Source: Thermoplasmata archaeon (GTDB lineage: Archaea; Thermoplasmatota; Thermoplasmata; RBG-16-68-12). From it: 8,413 bases of DNA. How positions within the stretch are numbered: position 1 is the first letter of the stretch; each line of letters opens with the position of its first letter. The stretch is from the NCBI GenBank assembly GCA_021788795.1, contig JAJYKG010000085.1:1-8413 (forward strand), read 5' to 3'. Shown one piece after another: positions 1 through 6,038 of this stretch. Below the pieces are notes generated by a model. It did not search any database and was not told where the DNA came from. It was given only the letters and a program-made list of their open reading frames with translations. Made by a program: the position numbers and the translations under genes.

Positions 1-135
1 GCCCTCGCGCGGCAGGACGCGAACCGCGTGCGGCCCCGCGTCCGCTGCCCGCAATGCGGCAAGGAGTTCGGCCAGGACGTGTACCTGGCCCACCGGGCCG
101 TCGTCCACGGCCCTCAGGGGAGCTCGCGGCAGTAG
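1..135 (+). CDS. C2H2 zinc-finger protein, C-terminal part
   Basis: This is the 3' end of a gene whose start lies before the window. Forty-four codons are readable in frame 1, ending in TAG at 133-135. The visible residues contain one complete C2H2 finger: CPQC, eleven residues, then H-x4-H, with the usual hydrophobic Phe and Leu positions between the pairs. It is followed by a short tail of about eight residues. Small one-finger C2H2 proteins are common in archaea and are thought to bind nucleic acid or protein, but no specific role can be given. The stop overlaps the end of the convergent GNAT gene by 22 bp. The finger is clear; the rest of the protein cannot be judged. Confidence 0.6.
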   Translation, partial: ALARQDANRVRPRVRCPQCGKEFGQDVYLAHRAVVHGPQGSSRQ

Positions 136-557
136 ACCGTCCGGCCCGTGGACCGGTAGCCCAACGCCTTCCAGAAGGCCGCGGCGGCCGCGTTCGTCGG
201 GAGGACCTCGAGGTCGATCTGGTCGACGTGCATCGCCTTGGCCTCCTCGAACAGCCGCATCGCGAGGGCGCGGCCCACGCCCTTGCGGCGCATCGTGGGG
301 TCGACGAAGAAGTCGTTCAGGACGAGGACGCGGCCCAGCTCCGCGGAGGGCTGGTACACCGCGAGGGCGACGCCCACCACGGCGCGCTTCTCCCGGGCCA
401 CGAGGAGGAGGCCACCGACCCGGTTCCGGAGGACCTGTTCCACGGCCCACGAGATGCGGTCGGGGCGGGGCTTGAGGCCCTCGGACGCGTGGTACGCGGC
501 GATGAGGCGCTCCGCGTCCAGGCGGTCCGGCGGCGCGGCGCGCTCGACGAGCACCAT
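114..557 (-). CDS. GNAT family N-acetyltransferase
   Basis: This 147-residue protein has the size and layout of a single-domain GNAT acetyltransferase, which moves an acetyl group from acetyl-CoA to an amine. The acetyl-CoA binding motif A is visible at residues 85-98 (VDPTMRRKGVGRAL, matching R/Q-x-x-G-x-G/A), preceded by a beta-strand-like stretch (VLVLNDFFV). A motif-B-like region follows at about 113-135, with an Asn, an Ala-rich helix and AFWKALGY, as in RimI-like and other small GNATs. The substrate cannot be inferred. The ATG at 557 is preferred because a TATA-like element lies about 28 bp upstream and no Shine-Dalgarno sequence is seen, which suggests a leaderless message. It starts 47 bp after the moeA stop on the same strand, so it may also be read through from moaB-moeA, but nothing links it functionally to cofactor synthesis. 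Confidence 0.88.
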   Translation of the reverse strand: MVLVERAAPPDRLDAERLIAAYHASEGLKPRPDRISWAVEQVLRNRVGGLLLVAREKRAVVGVALAVYQPSAELGRVLVLNDFFVDPTMRRKGVGRALAMRLFEEAKAMHVDQIDLEVLPTNAAAAAFWKALGYRSTGRTVYCRELP

Positions 558-580
558 GGGGCGCCGCGAGTCGGGGCGAC

Positions 581-589
581 CGTATAAGG
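581..589 (-). promoter_or_regulatory. TATA-like element for the GNAT gene
   Basis: On the minus strand this reads CCTTATACG, an A/T-rich island in GC-rich DNA, centred about 28 bp before the ATG at 557. The spacing suits an archaeal TATA box driving a leaderless transcript that begins at or next to the start codon. It lies in the 47-bp gap between moeA and the GNAT gene, suggesting the latter can be expressed on its own. Confidence 0.45.
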
Positions 590-604
590 CTTGCGCGCGC
601 CACG

Positions 605-1861
605 TCAGAAGAGGGTCACGCGGACGCGCTCGCCCTTCTCCACCGCGCCCACGTCCGCGGGGATCTCGATGTAGCCGTCCGCGTGGGCCATGGATGTGAT
701 CGCGCCGCTCTCCTTGAACGCCGGGACCGCCCGGCCGTCGACGAGGCGGACCGTGTGGACCTCCGCGCGGCCCAGCGGGCTCGAGAGGCGCTCCGCCAGG
801 GGGACCTCGAGGACGCGCCCGGTCGGCGCCGGCAGGCGGGCCATCCTCCGCAGCATGGGAGCCAGGAGCACGTAGCAGTTGCTCAGGCAGGAGGTCGGGT
901 TCCCGGGCATCCCCAGGACGGGCGTGCCCGCCACGTGCCCCAGGATCGTCGGCCGGCCCGGTTTGATCGCGACGCCGTGGAACAGGAGTTCGCCCGCGGA
1001 CCGCAGGACGTCGAGGATCAGGTCCCTCTCCCCGACGCTGGATCCGCCGCTGAAGACGACGACGTCCTCCTTCGCGGCCGCCTCCAGCGCGGCCCGCAGG
1101 TCCTCGAGGCGGTCCCCGACGCGGCCCCGGGGGACCGGCTCCCCGCCGGCCTCGCGCACGGCCCCCGCCATCGTGTACGAGTTGATGTCGTACACCTGGC
1201 CGGGGCCCAGCCGCGTCCCGGGGGGCACGACCTCATCCCCCGTGCCCAGGAGGGCCACGCGCGGCCTCGCGTACACGCGGACGGAGTCCCGCCCGATCGC
1301 CGCCAGGGCGCCCACCTTCGCGGGCGTGAGCCGCTCGCCCGCCGCCAGCACGAGGGACCCTTTCCGGATGTCCGAGCCGCGGGCCGAGACGTTCTCCCGC
1401 GGGCGGACCGGACGGAAGACGCGGACCATGTCTTTCTCCCGCTCCGTGTCCTCGACCATGACGACCGCGTCGGCCCCGGCGGGCATCGGCGCGCCCGTGG
1501 CGATCTGCGTGCCGAGGCCCTTGCCCGCGCGCTTCCTCGGGACCTCCCCCGCGTGCACGCTCTCCTGGACGCGGACCGCCGCGGGCGAGGTCTTCCCCGC
1601 GCGGGCGACGTCCTGCGCGCGCACCGCGTAGCCGTCCATCGCCGCGCGGTCCGCCGGGGGCACGTCGATGGGCGCCCGGACGTCCTCCGCGACGACGCGG
1701 TGCAGGGCATCCGGCAGGCCCACGGTCTCGCGGCGCTCGATGGGCGTCGCGGCGGCCAGGCACAGGGAGAGGGCCTCGTCCAGCGGGAGCAGGGCCTTCA
1801 GGGGGCGCATCCCGTGGCCCTCGTGGCCCGCGCCCTTCCTCTGTCCCGCGGGCGCGGTCAT
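605..1861 (-). CDS. moeA: Molybdopterin molybdenumtransferase MoeA
   Basis: This 418-residue protein matches MoeA in length (E. coli MoeA is about 411) and in every main motif. MoeA binds adenylylated molybdopterin, hydrolyses it and inserts molybdate (or tungstate) to form active cofactor. Visible motifs are AMDGYAV (about 74-80) and ATGAPMPAGADAVV (121-134) in the N-terminal domains. The MoCF-type domain has GTGDEV (206-211), DINSYT (225-230), FSGGSSVGERD (270-280), the KPGRP loop (300-304) and GMPGNP (317-322). The C-terminal domain IV follows and ends in RVRVTLF. The ATG at 1861 overlaps the moaB stop as ATGA and has a GGAG upstream, so it is preferred. An internal ATG at 1810 would give a 401-residue protein starting closer to the conserved region and cannot be excluded. 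The overlap implies translational coupling with moaB, whose product makes the MoeA substrate. Confidence 0.95.
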   Translation of the reverse strand: MTAPAGQRKGAGHEGHGMRPLKALLPLDEALSLCLAAATPIERRETVGLPDALHRVVAEDVRAPIDVPPADRAAMDGYAVRAQDVARAGKTSPAAVRVQESVHAGEVPRKRAGKGLGTQIATGAPMPAGADAVVMVEDTEREKDMVRVFRPVRPRENVSARGSDIRKGSLVLAAGERLTPAKVGALAAIGRDSVRVYARPRVALLGTGDEVVPPGTRLGPGQVYDINSYTMAGAVREAGGEPVPRGRVGDRLEDLRAALEAAAKEDVVVFSGGSSVGERDLILDVLRSAGELLFHGVAIKPGRPTILGHVAGTPVLGMPGNPTSCLSNCYVLLAPMLRRMARLPAPTGRVLEVPLAERLSSPLGRAEVHTVRLVDGRAVPAFKESGAITSMAHADGYIEIPADVGAVEKGERVRVTLF

Positions 1862-2358
1862 CGGGTCATCACTCCGACCGCGTGGGGCAGCTCGGGGAGG
1901 ATGAGCTTCTCCACCGCGAGCCGGCACGCGTCCGGCGATCCGGGGAGGCAGAAGACGAGGCGGCCGTGGTAGACGCCGGCCGCGGCGCCGCTCAACCACG
2001 CCGCGCTGCCGATTGTGTCGTAGGAGAGGCGTCGGAAGAGCTCGCCGAAGCCCGGCAGGGCGCGTTCGAAGTAGGGTGCGAGGGCGGGAATCGTCACGTC
2101 GCGCCGCCCCAGGCCCGTGCCGCCGTTCGTGATGATCGCGTCGCAGGTCCACGAGGCCTGCTCGACCGCGTCCGCGATCGCCTTCGCGTCGTCCTTCACG
2201 ACCGCGTAGAAGAGGACCGTGTGGCCCGCCTTGAGGAGGAGGTCCTTGATCAGCCGCCCCGAGTCGTCCGTCTCCGGGGTCCGGCTGTCCGAGCTCGTGA
2301 CGACCCCGCACTTCACCGAGGCGGGGGCGTGCTCCTTGTGCGCGTGGGGGACGGCCAT
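1858..2358 (-). CDS. moaB: Molybdopterin adenylyltransferase MoaB/Mog type
   Basis: This 166-residue protein belongs to the MoaB/MogA family (MoCF_biosynth fold), which in archaea adenylylates molybdopterin before metal insertion by MoeA. The start of the domain (VKCGVVTSSDSR, 15-26) resembles the first strand and loop of MoaB. The signature TNGGTGLGRRDVT (77-89) forms the molybdopterin-binding loop. LPGSPDA (138-144) is the second conserved loop, followed by the C-terminal helix. Archaea generally use MoaB for the reaction that bacteria assign to MogA, so the symbol follows that habit. The ATG at 2358 has no Shine-Dalgarno sequence; a T-rich TATA-like element lies about 32 bp upstream. The stop overlaps the moeA start by 4 bp. 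A copy of an insertion sequence lies about 50 bp upstream of the start. Confidence 0.93.
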   Translation of the reverse strand: MAVPHAHKEHAPASVKCGVVTSSDSRTPETDDSGRLIKDLLLKAGHTVLFYAVVKDDAKAIADAVEQASWTCDAIITNGGTGLGRRDVTIPALAPYFERALPGFGELFRRLSYDTIGSAAWLSGAAAGVYHGRLVFCLPGSPDACRLAVEKLILPELPHAVGVMTR

Positions 2359-2385
2359 GGGAACGGCGGGAGAAGACCGGGGCGG

Positions 2386-2396
2386 GAGAAAAGGTT
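2386..2396 (-). promoter_or_regulatory. Possible TATA-like element for moaB-moeA
   Basis: The minus strand reads AACCTTTTCTC here, with the T run 31-34 bp before the moaB ATG at 2358. No Shine-Dalgarno sequence precedes that ATG, so a leaderless transcript is plausible. The element lies outside the insertion sequence, whose end is at about 2409, so the insertion may have left this promoter intact. It is a weak match; the A/T-rich IS end is a competing source of promoter sequence. Confidence 0.25.
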
Positions 2397-2408
2397 CGCG
2401 CCGCGAAG

Positions 2409-2434
2409 TCGACCTTGTTTAATAGACAATCGCC
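2409..2434 (+). repeat. Left terminal inverted repeat of the IS
   Basis: This sequence pairs with 3465-3490 on the opposite strand with 19 of 26 identical positions. The matching core includes ACCTT, AATAGA and CGCC. It is markedly richer in A and T than the surrounding DNA. Confidence 0.55.
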
Positions 2435-2443
2435 TAATTCGGG

Positions 2444-2453
2444 CCTTATAAGG
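2444..2453 (+). promoter_or_regulatory. Palindromic TATA-like element before the transposase
   Basis: CCTTATAAGG is a perfect 10-bp palindrome just inside the left IS end. It is a good archaeal TATA-like sequence for the transposase. An ATG at 2480 lies at leaderless distance (about 30 bp), but that frame stops at 2542. The GTG used here for the transposase (2527) is about 75 bp away. Confidence 0.4.
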
Positions 2454-2526
2454 GGGGCGCACCTCGGGCCTCATTGAGGATGGGGCTAGGGAGTGCACTC
2501 CGGGAAGCTTCCCGCGTCGGTCAGTC

Positions 2527-4002
2527 GTGGGCTCGGTCCTGAAGCTATGGCGTCGGCGGAACGTCCTCGCCCTGCGCCGCGTGGACCTGCGGTTCGTCGA
2601 CGACGTCCTCGGGGACGACGTCGGCCGCGGTCGTCCGGTGGCGTACCGGTCGGGGACCGAGCTCAAGGTCCGCTTCCTGGGATGGTCCTTCCGGGAGCGG
2701 TTCCTGACGCGGATCGCTCGCCTGGCCTCGGGCCTCCTGGGCCGCGGGGCCTGCGGCCTCGGGCGGGAGACCCCGAGTCACGACGTCCTCACGGGCTTCT
2801 TTCCTCGCCTGGAGGCGTGCATCGAGCACGTCTTCCGCCGCCTCGTCGAACGCCTCGTCGCGGCCGGCGTCCTCGGACGGGCACAGGCGATCGACACGAC
2901 CCTCGTCCGGGCGTACAAGAACGACGCGTCGGCGCGGAGCAACTGGGACGCACGGTGGAATCGGTGGGCCCTCGGGTACAGCCTCCTCGTCGTGTCGGAT
3001 CAGGAGACGCACGCCGTGCCCGCGGCGCGGGGGCGGCCGACGATGGCCGTGCCCGCGTCGCTCGCCGTCGAGGTGTGCGAGGAGACGCGCCGACGGTGCG
3101 GCATGGACGTCCTCCTCGGGGACAGCGAGTTCGACCCGCCCGCCCTCGATGCGGGGGCGCGGGACGCCGGCGTGCTGCCGGTCGTCCTCCGCAACCGGCG
3201 GAGGTACGGCAGGACGACGGACACGAAGTACCGCGTGCAGGAGGGGTGGGGCGTCGACCGGCGGACCTTGGACCACTGGTATCGTCGGCGCGTGGCGGTG
3301 GAGCAGCTCTTCAAGCGACCCAAGGTGGATCTCGGACTGGAGGACGTGCGCCTGAAGGGATTGGACCGCGTGCGGGTCCACGCCTTCCTCGTCGTCCTCC
3401 GGCGGGGCCTGCAGGTCCTCGAGGCGCGGATGCGGCACGGAAACCTGCGAGGGACCGCGAAGGAGGCGGTTCTCTATTGTTTAAGGTTGATTTGCCCCGA
3501 TTCGGCCTTCCCCGCGCCCCGGGGGGCGGTCCCCGGGTCGCGCCGGACGCCGAGCCGCGCGAGGCGAATACGTAGCATAGGATTTTTGTCCGAGAAGCCA
3601 TGTGGGGGCCAGGGAACACGAGACAGTGTGGTGAAGGCAAATGGGTCTGATCGAAGGAGTCATGCTAATCGTGGGCGCGTTGGTGCTGCTGACGGGGTCG
3701 CTGTACCTGATCCCGGCTCTGGGGAAGTCGCTGGAGAAGCTCGCCAAGTGGCTGGGCGGGTTCCAGGCCATCATCGGGATCATTTCCATCATCGTGGCGA
3801 TCCTCTACTTCGGCAGCCTCGCGAGCATCGTGCTGCTGATCGTCGGCCTGATCCTCGCGGCGAGCGTCATGTCCGCGCTGCCGGCCGTCGGGAAGTACAT
3901 CGCACGGCTCACGAAGTTCCTCGGGGCCTTCCAGACGATCATCGGCATCATCGCCCTCATCGTCGGGATCTTCAGCATCCTCTGAAACCGCGGGCGGCCT
4001 AG
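2527..4002 (+). CDS. DDE transposase (IS4/IS5 type), run-on frame
   Basis: Transposase that cuts and joins the ends of its own IS. The recognisable protein covers residues 1 to about 320. An N-terminal helical region (about 38-95) resembles the DUF772-like part of IS5 enzymes. The first catalytic Asp is D123 in AIDTTLVRA and the second is D199 in LLGDSEFD. The Glu is E259 in a perfect Y(2)R(3)E(6)K signature (Y252, R255, E259, K266). All three acidic residues are intact. The frame has no stop before the right IS end (about 3490) and continues to 4002. The last 170 or so residues read intergenic DNA and a second frame of the membrane-protein gene at 3641, so they are not true transposase. TAA (3482) and TGA (3488) occur inside the right repeat in the +1 frame, so a 3'-end frameshift or dependence on a host stop is likely. 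The GTG start at 2527 has no clear Shine-Dalgarno sequence and is uncertain. Confidence 0.8.
   Translation: MGSVLKLWRRRNVLALRRVDLRFVDDVLGDDVGRGRPVAYRSGTELKVRFLGWSFRERFLTRIARLASGLLGRGACGLGRETPSHDVLTGFFPRLEACIEHVFRRLVERLVAAGVLGRAQAIDTTLVRAYKNDASARSNWDARWNRWALGYSLLVVSDQETHAVPAARGRPTMAVPASLAVEVCEETRRRCGMDVLLGDSEFDPPALDAGARDAGVLPVVLRNRRRYGRTTDTKYRVQEGWGVDRRTLDHWYRRRVAVEQLFKRPKVDLGLEDVRLKGLDRVRVHAFLVVLRRGLQVLEARMRHGNLRGTAKEAVLYCLRLICPDSAFPAPRGAVPGSRRTPSRARRIRSIGFLSEKPCGGQGTRDSVVKANGSDRRSHANRGRVGAADGVAVPDPGSGEVAGEARQVAGRVPGHHRDHFHHRGDPLLRQPREHRAADRRPDPRGERHVRAAGRREVHRTAHEVPRGLPDDHRHHRPHRRDLQHPLKPRAA
3465..3490 (-). repeat. Right terminal inverted repeat of the IS
   Basis: This is the inverted partner of 2409-2434. 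It lies inside the 3' part of the transposase reading frame, which is common for compact IS elements. It carries TAA and TGA triplets that are in the +1 frame relative to the transposase. Confidence 0.55.
3641..3985 (+). CDS. Small four-helix membrane protein with internal duplication
   Basis: I do not recognise a named family. The 114-residue protein is very hydrophobic, with four likely membrane segments (about 5-24, 43-57, 61-80 and 99-114). It consists of two related halves. Residues 25-55 and 81-111 align without gaps with 18 of 31 identical positions, sharing PA-x-GK, L-x-K-x-LG-x-FQ and IIGII. LIVG at 9-12 recurs at 66-69. Each half is therefore a helix, a basic amphipathic loop, then a second helix, which fits a gene duplication and a pseudo-symmetric membrane bundle. 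There are no charged residues inside the helices that would suggest transport, and no cysteines. The ATG at 3641 is preceded by GGTGA about 7 bases upstream, a good archaeal Shine-Dalgarno sequence. The run-on transposase frame overlaps it in another frame; hydrophobic content and the ribosome site favour this one as the real gene. Confidence 0.8.
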   Translation: MGLIEGVMLIVGALVLLTGSLYLIPALGKSLEKLAKWLGGFQAIIGIISIIVAILYFGSLASIVLLIVGLILAASVMSALPAVGKYIARLTKFLGAFQTIIGIIALIVGIFSIL

Positions 4003-4025
4003 GGCCGGGAATCCCTGAACCCGCG

Positions 4026-5651
4026 TCAGGAAGCGAAGCGGACGAAGGGCTCGACGCGGCCGGCGACGGTGGCGTCACCCAAGGCGGCGACGAGATCGGC
4101 CGAGGAGGCCAAGGGCCGGTGGCGCACGATCCGCGCCGCGCGCTTGGCCCCGACGCCCGGCAGGGCCTCGAGCGCCCTCAGCGAGGCATGGTTCACGTCC
4201 AGCGGGAACTCCACCCCCGTCACGGAGCGCTCCCCGTGGCTCGTGACCTTGACGTCCACGAATCGATTGAGGGCGAGGTCGTAGGGAAGGCCGACCAGGA
4301 TCGGGTAGGTCCCGATCTGGCGCCCGTACGTCACATGCCCGCCGCGGATCTCCAGGTACACGTTCCGCAGGACCGTCCCTTCGGGGAGGACGCGCTGGAG
4401 CATCTCGCGGTCCACGCCCGTCCGCACGGCCTCCTTGAACCGCCGGAACTCCGTGTGCAGGCCCGTGGGCTCGAACGCCTGCCGCACCGGACGCACCTGG
4501 CGGAGGTTGATCCGCCGGACCCAGAGATCCTCCGCGAGCAGCCGCCTGAGGAACGCGAGGTTGAGGTCGAACGTCTTCCGCGTCTCGCCCGTGAGTCCGG
4601 CGATGAAGTTGAGGCCGGGCAGGAGCTGCGGCATCCCGCTCTTGTCTCGCTCGCGACCGATCGCGTTGACCATCCGGATGGCCTCGAGACAGCCGTCCGC
4701 GTCGATGTTCAGGTTGTTCGCCTCCATGACCGCGGGGTCCGCGGACTCGAGGCCGAAGGAGAGGAGGTTGCCCGGGGAGGTGTAGCGGACGAGGAGCTCC
4801 AGACCCGCCCGCGCCTCGTCGGGGTGGGCGACCATCATCGCGGGGTCGCCGTTGTCCGTGTGGAGGATGCGGAGCCCCGGCGCGGCTTCATGGATCCCGC
4901 GGAGGAGCGCCTCGAGCGCGGCCACGTTGATCTGCGGCGTCGGCGACGTGCCGAGGCCCAGGGCCTGGTAGCTGAAGAAGTCCGCCTGCCCGCCCAGACG
5001 GAAGTTCACCGCGCCCAGCTCCGCAAGTCGTCGGACCTCCGCCAGGATGCCCTTGACCGGCCGGAACCTCGTGATCCCGTACTGCGGCTCGATGCAGAAG
5101 CTGCAGCCCCCGTTCACGTACCGCACGCAGCCCTTCGACGTGTCGAGCTCGACGATGAGCGGCTGGGGGAAGTCAGGATGGCTGCGGATCACGTCGGCAC
5201 CGAGCAGGCCCCAGCGGTCCCATTCCACCGGCGTCCGATCGCGGTCCTGCCATTCGCCCTGTGTGAGATGGTCGTACACGCATGCGTCGAGATCGCGCAC
5301 CGCGACGTGGTCGAAAGAGGCCGTGAGGGTCTCGTCGAAGTACCGGAACCGCGCGAGGGGGCCGCCGAGGACCGTGGGACCGTGGAAGGCGTCCGCGTGG
5401 CGGAGGATCTCCTTCTCGCTGATCGGCAGTCCGCGAAGGTACTTCCCCGGGACGATCGGCCCGGAAATCAGGGCGAGGAGATCGCCCTTCAGCGGGCGTC
5501 CCGCGCGCGCCTGGTCGATCGTGACGTACTCCCAGTCATGGCCCGCGTCCCGCACCGCGCCGCCGAGGTAGCGGGGGTAGGGAGAAATGTAGGGCGGCAC
5601 ACCGAAGTTGGACGGCTCGTCCACGTAGCCGTCCAGGATTACGACCCGCAT
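4026..5651 (-). CDS. Radical SAM protein with C-terminal helix-hairpin-helix (COG1031 type)
   Basis: This 541-residue protein fits the archaeal radical SAM family with a C-terminal helix-hairpin-helix (COG1031), whose reaction is not established to my knowledge. Residues 1 to about 150 look like the Rossmann-type N-terminal region found before many radical SAM cores, but no DxHxxG cobalamin motif is seen. The presumed 4Fe-4S ligands are C175, C183 and C186 in GCVRYVNGGCSFC, a CX7CX2C spacing instead of the usual CX3CX2C. GGQADFF (about 218-224) and FGLESAD (about 303-309) fit later strands of the core barrel. At the C terminus, LPGVGAKRA (497-505) is a helix-hairpin-helix, a nucleic-acid-binding motif, so an RNA or DNA substrate is an inference. 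The ATG at 5651 is preferred over a TTG at 5660 because a TATA-like element lies about 30 bp upstream and no Shine-Dalgarno is present. It converges with the membrane-protein gene, leaving 40 bp between them. Confidence 0.87.
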   Translation of the reverse strand: MRVVILDGYVDEPSNFGVPPYISPYPRYLGGAVRDAGHDWEYVTIDQARAGRPLKGDLLALISGPIVPGKYLRGLPISEKEILRHADAFHGPTVLGGPLARFRYFDETLTASFDHVAVRDLDACVYDHLTQGEWQDRDRTPVEWDRWGLLGADVIRSHPDFPQPLIVELDTSKGCVRYVNGGCSFCIEPQYGITRFRPVKGILAEVRRLAELGAVNFRLGGQADFFSYQALGLGTSPTPQINVAALEALLRGIHEAAPGLRILHTDNGDPAMMVAHPDEARAGLELLVRYTSPGNLLSFGLESADPAVMEANNLNIDADGCLEAIRMVNAIGRERDKSGMPQLLPGLNFIAGLTGETRKTFDLNLAFLRRLLAEDLWVRRINLRQVRPVRQAFEPTGLHTEFRRFKEAVRTGVDREMLQRVLPEGTVLRNVYLEIRGGHVTYGRQIGTYPILVGLPYDLALNRFVDVKVTSHGERSVTGVEFPLDVNHASLRALEALPGVGAKRAARIVRHRPLASSADLVAALGDATVAGRVEPFVRFAS

Positions 5652-5676
5652 GGGCCGCAATCCATGCCGCCCTCGC

Positions 5677-5686
5677 GATAAAAGGG
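5677..5686 (-). promoter_or_regulatory. TATA-like element for the radical SAM gene
   Basis: The minus strand reads CCCTTTTATC, with the T/A core 27-32 bp before the ATG at 5651. This spacing supports a leaderless transcript starting at that ATG. It lies in the short gap after the DUF5654-like gene stop at 5703. Confidence 0.5.
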
Positions 5687-5702
5687 CTTCGGCCGGACGC
5701 GC

Positions 5703-5966
5703 CTATTCCTTGGCGCCCCACCGACCGATGACAATGATCAGGATGATCATGAAGACCGTCAAGATGAGCGCGGTCACCACGCCGACCGCCCAGCCTCCCC
5801 AGTTCCCCAACGCCGCCGTGCTGCCGAGCGTGATCCCGCCCGTGGCGAGGCCACCGACCACGACGCTGTTCCACATCAGGGCGATCACGAACCCGAAGGC
5901 CGCGCCCAGGGCGGTCGCCATCGTTTTCCGGACTTCCGCTGCAGAGAGTTCTTTCTGCTCCGCCAT
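5703..5966 (-). CDS. Small membrane protein, DUF5654-like
   Basis: This 87-residue protein has a short charged N terminus (about 1-15), then two membrane segments (about 17-40 and 58-80) and a short charged tail. The first segment and its lead-in, TMATALGAAFGFVIALMWN, resemble the archaeal DUF5654 family, which typically shows a hydrophobic helix ending in A-x-x-WN. I recall this family only approximately, so the family name is moderately secure and the function is unknown. The Gly-rich middle (about 38-57) probably forms the loop between the helices. The ATG at 5966 has GAGGAG five or six bases upstream, one of the clearest ribosome sites in the window. This rules out an in-frame TTG at 5984. 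The gene lies 72 bp downstream of moaC on the same strand, and a perfect stem-loop sits between them. Confidence 0.72.
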   Translation of the reverse strand: MAEQKELSAAEVRKTMATALGAAFGFVIALMWNSVVVGGLATGGITLGSTAALGNWGGWAVGVVTALILTVFMIILIIVIGRWGAKE

Positions 5967-5991
5967 GTCAACTCCTCGGAACAAGAATCGC

Positions 5992-6016
5992 TCCGAAAAG
6001 GGTCATTCTTTTCGGA
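5992..6016. promoter_or_regulatory. Perfect 9-bp stem-loop between moaC and the DUF5654-like gene
   Basis: TCCGAAAAG (5992-6000) and CTTTTCGGA (6008-6016) are exact inverted repeats around a 7-base loop. On the minus strand it lies after the moaC stop (6039) and 26-50 bp before the start of the DUF5654-like gene. It could be an operator, a leader hairpin or a processing or termination signal. The T tract expected of an archaeal terminator is missing, so a regulatory role seems at least as likely. Confidence 0.45.
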
Positions 6017-6038
6017 AGGCCGGTTGAGGTTGTAAGTA

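Larger units (their letters stand above)
2409..3490 (+). mobile_element. IS4/IS5-like insertion sequence, about 1.08 kb
   Basis: The transposase gene is bounded by two A/T-rich sequences that are imperfect inverted repeats (2409-2434 and 3465-3490, 19 of 26 positions identical). Similarity continues inward more weakly for about 10 bases. About 1.1 kb with one DDE transposase is normal for IS5-like elements. I could not find a convincing flanking target duplication, so the outer ends may be off by a few bases, or the copy may be old. The element sits between the moaB 5' region and a membrane-protein gene. Family assignment beyond a DDE transposase of the IS4/IS5 group is not possible by eye. 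Confidence 0.65.

Noticed and set aside
683..1972. Long plus-strand frame opposite moeA
   Set aside because: Its composition is typical of an antisense shadow in GC-rich DNA, while the minus strand encodes a complete MoeA.
605..2311. A 568-codon frame that would extend MoeA upstream through moaB
   Set aside because: The first 150 codons read moaB out of frame and give Arg/Gly/Pro-rich sequence with no MoeA similarity; the ATGA overlap at 1861 gives a normal-length MoeA.
3989..4025. Inverted repeat CGCGGG...CCCGCG between the convergent genes ending at 3985 and 4026
   Set aside because: Only six pairs with a long GC-rich interior and no T tract; too weak to call a terminator.
4119..5681. Long plus-strand frame opposite the radical SAM gene
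   Set aside because: No recognisable domain, composition rich in Arg, Glu and Val, and fully opposite a gene with clear motifs.
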